From: Calditrichota bacterium | Lineage (GTDB): Bacteria > Zhuqueibacterota > Zhuqueibacteria > Zhuqueibacterales > Geothermadaptataceae | Assembly: GCA_008501545.1 (NCBI GenBank) | Contig: QQUM01000297.1 | Coordinates: 1-8,499, forward strand | DNA: 8,499 bases | Direction: 5' to 3' | Shown: positions 4,712 through 8,499 of the stretch, piece by piece | Layout: each line of letters starts with the position of its first letter | How positions within the stretch are numbered: the stretch's first letter is position 1 | Made by a program: the position numbers and the translations under genes | Notes under the pieces: generated by a model | Database searches by the model: none | What the model was told of the DNA's origin: nothing | Seen by the model: the letters and a program-made list of their open reading frames with translations, nothing else

Positions 4712-7700
4712 ATGTCGAGTGATAAAAATCGAATAACTAAAATTAGCAGGATGCTGTTCACCGGGTTAGCTACAGCATGCCTTCTTCTTACAACAAATTT
4801 ATCCGCACAATCCATCTCTGTGAACCCGGGCAATCTGTCTTTAGGCACGCAAAACACAGCAAACTTTGTTGTCACTTCCGCCATTCCCGTTACTTTCAAC
4901 ACCGGCAGTTGGTCGAATTATACGTTACGTGTATTCACCCAAAATAGCGACGGCAAACCCGGATTGGCCGGACAAACAGATCCATCCGTCAAGTTGCCTT
5001 TCAAAGTTTGGACTGCTAATCAAGGCCCATCAACAACGATGCCGGATCCGGTTGTAGCGCCAAATTGGGTCGATTGGTGGAACTGGGTGCTGGATCGTGC
5101 TGAAATGGTCAGTGACAACCGTTACACATGGCGCAGGTTGACATGGGTTGGACCAAATGATGACAGCAGTGTCGGTTCACCTTTCGATGTATACTTTGCA
5201 TTTGATCTTGAAAAAAATGGCTATACCCACCAGGCCTACAGTGGTACCGTGTATTTCGAGTTAATTGATAAATACAGTGACGATACCGGCGCTCAAACTG
5301 TAGCCGCAACTTTTACTATGGATATTTCTCTTGATTTTGGATTGACAGCCAGCCTGTCCCTTGATCCATCTTCATTGACTCTAAATTCAATGATGGTTAC
5401 AACAGATACCCGCACGTTGGTGAGTGGTGTTTTGTTCGCATCTGTAAAAGCCACCGGTTTGCGATCCTATAATCCGGCCTGGGATTGTAACGCGGTAACC
5501 ATTCGCGCCTATACCGACAATTCGCGCGGTGATACGACGCAGATAAAACACGGCTTGGTCGGCCAGACAAATTCTGTTCAATCGGTTCCGGTGAAAGTGT
5601 GGACGCCCAATTTCGGCGCTGGAATCGACAACGACAGCGATGGTATTCCCGACATCGACAATGACCTCAACTGGAAGTCGGATAGCGCAGCGGTGTGGGT
5701 TTATGCTTTTGATAAAAATTTGCCTCTGCGTGAAAATTCCCCCTGGAATTATCCGCTGTTTGATTATACTGATTTAATCCGCATGAGCAATTTGCACAGC
5801 GATCCCGAGCAGCAGGTGCCGCCGGGTTTCATCATGCAAAATCCCAAAAGAGACGGCAGTGATGGCCGCATTCCCATCCATTTCAGTTTCGTTCTTGACG
5901 CCAAGGCCTCACCACAAATCTATAAGTCGGATATTTATGTGGAGTTGGGCATTTCCGCTGATTATGGCGCCACGCACATGAGCTGGCTCGACTCCCTGCA
6001 ACTGACTTTGGACTTGCAGGATGCGAGGCCTCTTATCACACTCGCTTCCGATAAAAACATACTTTCTTTTCCAACGCTAACAACATTTCAGCAGCGTACT
6101 CTGGCAGAAGGACATGTGGAGCTTTCCCTCGATGCACGTGGTCTCTATAAATACGACGCCATCGCCTTGCGACTGCTCACAGACAACGGCGCCGACGCCA
6201 ACGGCCATGTGAGAATGGGCATGAAAGGCAACATTCGTCCAGACTGGACCGTGCTGCTGCGGGCATGGACACTTAATTATGGTCTGGGCGATGACGAGGA
6301 TCAGGACGGCATTGCCGATATCGACAGCGAAGACAACTGGCGCGGCGGCGATAGCAAAACCGTATGGGTTAACATAAGTGATAAAGCCGAACCGGTGCGG
6401 GAGGACTGGAGCCACATTACTGACCCCAACGATCCCTTTTACGATGGCGAAAATGCCTGGGGCAGAACGCTGTTCGACTTCAACGAACTATACCGCTGGA
6501 GTGATTACCATCATCGCAAAGACCAGTATGGCGATTATGTTTATCATGTGCCGCAGCATTTACGCCTCATCGACCGCACGCCCAACGAGGGCGCTAACAA
6601 CACAGTCGATCTCTATTTTGCCGCTGATTTCACCGATGCTTTTCCGCAGGACTACAGCACAACCGTGCTCATCGAAGCTGTCTTTTCCGAAGACGGTGGT
6701 TACACTATCGCCAGAAAAGAAAGCCTGACGGTCGATATTTCGGCATCAGTTCCCGCAGGCACTGGCGATGGGCTGGACTGGTTGAAAAACAGAATTGATA
6801 TGCGGCCTGACCTTGACGGTGATGCAGGAAATGTAAAAAAATTAGGCGACAGCCAGCAGGATGAAAATGATATCGCGGACAGTGCTTTTCTTTACGATCA
6901 GGCTCTGCTCATCATGCAATTGACGCGCGCCGGAGATTTCACCCGGGCACAACAAATCATGAATGCGATGGAATATGTGCAAAACAATGATGGCAGTTTC
7001 TTTTTCTCTTATATGAGTCTGGTTACAGATGATAAAATAGCCGAATGGGTTATAACTGACAATGACGGCAACGGCAAACTCGATGAGTTGGAAAAACGCG
7101 TAAACTGGGCAGCAGAACATGGTCTCGATTCCACCAAACAGCAGTTGCGGTCCTGGGCTTATACGGATTATAGGACGACCATTTGCCCGCAAACAGAAAC
7201 AACCTTGCCACACCATATATTATACCGCACCACCGATTTTCGCAAGTTTGCCGGTTCCAATGCCTGGTTCGCCATGGCGCTGATTTATTACGAAAAAATG
7301 ACCGGCGACAGTCAGTACCGCCCCATGATCGACGCGCTCATCGGCTATATGAAAAGTATTCAGCAAACCTCGCAGGCAACGTCGCTGGACAGTATCGATT
7401 ATGGCGGCATCAGGCTGGGACGCAGTTTCTTTTCCTGGACAGGAGCAGGCTACCAGGGTTTTGATGGCCCGGCGGTGGATAACTTTGTCAACTTACGGGC
7501 TTATTCCATCGAGCACAATATGGACACTTACTCAGCCTTCCGCTATTATGCCGATTTAACCGGCGACAGCGATACAAAAGACCGGGCAGATTTGATTAAA
7601 GATTTCATCCTCCGGCAAATGTGGGCGCCGAACGTCGATCTCGCAGTTTATCCCGAAGCAGCGGACGCGGTGGAAAATTGCTTCTTTGTCGGGCTTGATT

Positions 7701-8499
7701 TGACAAGCGGCGCTCTTGGCCAGAATCCCAACGGACTTGTTGACGAAGCGCATTATCTCGACGCCCAAAGCTGGGCAGTGCTGGCTTTTGGCGCCGATAT
7801 GCCGGTCGATGATAAAAATGGCAACCCAGGCGATTTACGCCTGGCGCTGGATTTTCTCGACGCCACCGATTCGCGCACCTGGCTGGATTTTAATGACAAT
7901 TCCATCCCGGCGCGGCCCTATTTGAAAGTAACAGGCAGCACAATTTACGCTGGAACAGGCTCGCAAGTCGCTGGTATCGATGGGTACAAGGAACACGCCC
8001 GCGATCGCTACTACCAAACTGCCAATAATTTACGCGGCGATTTCGTCTGGTCGGAAGGCAGCGAAGGCGTGGTCTCAGCGCGCTATATTGCCGGGGATAC
8101 GACCGTTGCGGATTATTATCACGGCGAAACCGCAAGCTACACATTGAGCAACGGCGGCGTGCCCTACAGCACCCTGGCTTTGATCGACTCGGCGGCATAC
8201 ATTGGCAAAGAAAACTGGTCCTTTGGCGACAATGCTTCGGTTGCCGGCACGGCGTGGTATCTTTTTAATGAAGCGGTTGGAAATGGCGCTTTACTCAATC
8301 CATTTCAACCCTGGGTTTTACCGGCCGAGCCTGTATTTGAAGACGACTTCCAGGGATACGACGTCGGGGATTGGCCAGATAGTGGCGTCTGGACAGCGTT
8401 AAAAGCCGGTGCCTGGTTCTGGGCCGCTGTCAGCGATGCGGGTTCCACCTGGATGAAAGGTTTTAGTGGTGGTGAGCAACTGCTGGAAATCGATGGCCA
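4712..8499 (+). CDS. Large exported multidomain protein with six-hairpin glycosidase-like domain, 3'-truncated
   Basis: I read the frame codon by codon from ATG 4712 to the window edge: 1262 codons and no stop. Residues 1-32 form a signal peptide (basic start, core MLFTGLATACLLLTT, likely cut after LSA before Q33). Residues about 33-211, 212-437 and 438-680 are three divergent beta-rich repeats. Residues about 683-1204 look like an alpha/alpha-barrel: FLYDQALLIMQLTRAGD (Asp 729), SNAWFAMALIYYEKMTGD, EHNMDTYSAFRYYADLTGD (934-952), a DxxHYLDAQSWAVLAFG segment (from 1011) and VWSEGSEG (Glu 1115 and 1118). Paired helices of this kind with conserved acids occur in six-hairpin glycosidases; no exact GH family was recognised and the catalytic acids are unproven. 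Residues 783-794 form an EF-hand-type calcium loop. From about 1206 (EDDFQGYDVGDWPDSG) another beta-sandwich module starts and runs off the window. Next to a GH94 phosphorylase and a binding-module protein, a secreted polysaccharide hydrolase or lyase is the best inference. Any T9SS domain would lie beyond the edge. Confidence 0.85.
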   Translation, partial: MSSDKNRITKISRMLFTGLATACLLLTTNLSAQSISVNPGNLSLGTQNTANFVVTSAIPVTFNTGSWSNYTLRVFTQNSDGKPGLAGQTDPSVKLPFKVWTANQGPSTTMPDPVVAPNWVDWWNWVLDRAEMVSDNRYTWRRLTWVGPNDDSSVGSPFDVYFAFDLEKNGYTHQAYSGTVYFELIDKYSDDTGAQTVAATFTMDISLDFGLTASLSLDPSSLTLNSMMVTTDTRTLVSGVLFASVKATGLRSYNPAWDCNAVTIRAYTDNSRGDTTQIKHGLVGQTNSVQSVPVKVWTPNFGAGIDNDSDGIPDIDNDLNWKSDSAAVWVYAFDKNLPLRENSPWNYPLFDYTDLIRMSNLHSDPEQQVPPGFIMQNPKRDGSDGRIPIHFSFVLDAKASPQIYKSDIYVELGISADYGATHMSWLDSLQLTLDLQDARPLITLASDKNILSFPTLTTFQQRTLAEGHVELSLDARGLYKYDAIALRLLTDNGADANGHVRMGMKGNIRPDWTVLLRAWTLNYGLGDDEDQDGIADIDSEDNWRGGDSKTVWVNISDKAEPVREDWSHITDPNDPFYDGENAWGRTLFDFNELYRWSDYHHRKDQYGDYVYHVPQHLRLIDRTPNEGANNTVDLYFAADFTDAFPQDYSTTVLIEAVFSEDGGYTIARKESLTVDISASVPAGTGDGLDWLKNRIDMRPDLDGDAGNVKKLGDSQQDENDIADSAFLYDQALLIMQLTRAGDFTRAQQIMNAMEYVQNNDGSFFFSYMSLVTDDKIAEWVITDNDGNGKLDELEKRVNWAAEHGLDSTKQQLRSWAYTDYRTTICPQTETTLPHHILYRTTDFRKFAGSNAWFAMALIYYEKMTGDSQYRPMIDALIGYMKSIQQTSQATSLDSIDYGGIRLGRSFFSWTGAGYQGFDGPAVDNFVNLRAYSIEHNMDTYSAFRYYADLTGDSDTKDRADLIKDFILRQMWAPNVDLAVYPEAADAVENCFFVGLDLTSGALGQNPNGLVDEAHYLDAQSWAVLAFGADMPVDDKNGNPGDLRLALDFLDATDSRTWLDFNDNSIPARPYLKVTGSTIYAGTGSQVAGIDGYKEHARDRYYQTANNLRGDFVWSEGSEGVVSARYIAGDTTVADYYHGETASYTLSNGGVPYSTLALIDSAAYIGKENWSFGDNASVAGTAWYLFNEAVGNGALLNPFQPWVLPAEPVFEDDFQGYDVGDWPDSGVWTALKAGAWFWAAVSDAGSTWMKGFSGGEQLLEIDG
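5627..5665 (+). other. Asp-rich calcium-binding-like segment in repeat 2
   Basis: Residues 306-318 read DNDSDGIPDIDND, the pattern of thrombospondin type 3-like calcium motifs (DxDxDGIxDxxD). It directly follows the PVKVWTPNFG strand and is followed by NW. Confidence 0.65.
6290..6334 (+). other. Asp-rich calcium-binding-like segment in repeat 3
   Basis: Residues 527-541 read DDEDQDGIADIDSED, at the same position as the segment in repeat 2 and again followed by NW. The matching place in repeat 1 lacks the acidic pattern (NQGPSTTMPDPVVAPNW). Confidence 0.65.
7058..7093 (+). other. EF-hand-type calcium loop inside the alpha/alpha-barrel domain
   Basis: Residues 783-794 read DNDGNGKLDELE. Asp 1, Asp 3, Asn 5, Gly 6, Leu 8 and Glu 12 fit the canonical 12-residue EF-hand loop. 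The preceding EWVIT and following KRVNWAAEHG could be flanking structure. A single loop inside a glycosidase-like domain suggests a structural calcium site. Confidence 0.7.

Larger units (their letters stand above)
4808..6751 (+). repeat. Three divergent N-terminal repeats in the large exported protein
   Basis: Approximate units are 4808-5344, 5345-6022 and 6023-6751. They share a strand pattern: YTLRVFTQN / VTIRAYTDN / IALRLLTDN, then GLAGQT / GLVGQT / GMKGNI, then PFKVWTANQG / PVKVWTPNFG / LLRAWTLNYG. Later each has a strand pair such as DVYFAFDL...VYFELIDKY, IHFSFVLDA...IYVELGISADYG or VDLYFAADF...VLIEAVFSEDGG. They look like Ig-like or jelly-roll domains; the family is not recognised. Confidence 0.65.

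Noticed and set aside
4712..4784. Lipoprotein signal at Cys 23 of the large exported protein
   Set aside because: The residues before the cysteine (ATA) lack the usual Leu at -3, and a better signal peptidase I site follows at LSA before Q33.
6077..6415. Antisense open frame of 112 codons, and similar frames across 4712-8499
   Set aside because: They overlap the continuous + strand frame that has coherent domains and a signal peptide; the antisense translations show no domain features or start signals.

Overview
The window reads as part of a carbohydrate-active locus from a bacterium of the FCB (Fibrobacterota-Chlorobiota-Bacteroidota) superphylum. The main clue is the second gene, which ends in a type IX secretion (T9SS) sorting domain containing QNYPNPFNPSTTIEY, a form frequent in Calditrichota, KSB1-like and Ignavibacteria genomes. 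A good Shine-Dalgarno sequence before that gene fits those lineages better than typical Bacteroidota. The exact phylum is an inference. No RNA gene, transposase, CRISPR array or replication origin was seen.

Layout, all protein genes on the + strand: (1) 1-1548, the 3' part of a cytoplasmic GH94 glycoside phosphorylase, with its start outside the window. (2) 1549-1973, a 425-base non-coding gap with several inverted repeats and a probable leader. (3) 1974-4457, a secreted 827-residue protein made of four tandem beta-rich modules in an A-B-A'-B' order plus the T9SS sorting domain. (4) 4458-4711, a 254-base gap holding a duplicated segment, a 17-bp tandem repeat and overlapping hairpins, one of them terminator-like. 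(5) 4712-8499, a very large exported protein open to the window edge (1262 codons visible, no stop). It has a signal peptide, three divergent repeats of about 180-240 residues, an alpha/alpha-barrel (six-hairpin glycosidase-like) domain with an EF-hand-type calcium loop inside it, and the start of another C-terminal module.

How the genes may work together (inference): the secreted alpha/alpha-barrel protein may cut or bind an extracellular glycan, the four-module T9SS protein may bind it at the cell surface or outside, and the GH94 enzyme may phosphorolyse imported beta-linked oligosaccharides to a sugar 1-phosphate. No transporter or regulator gene is visible, and the substrate cannot be read from the sequence alone. 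The most notable features are the large exported protein, which a caller requiring a stop codon would miss, the A-B-A'-B' module protein without an obvious catalytic domain, and the overlapping hairpins between them.
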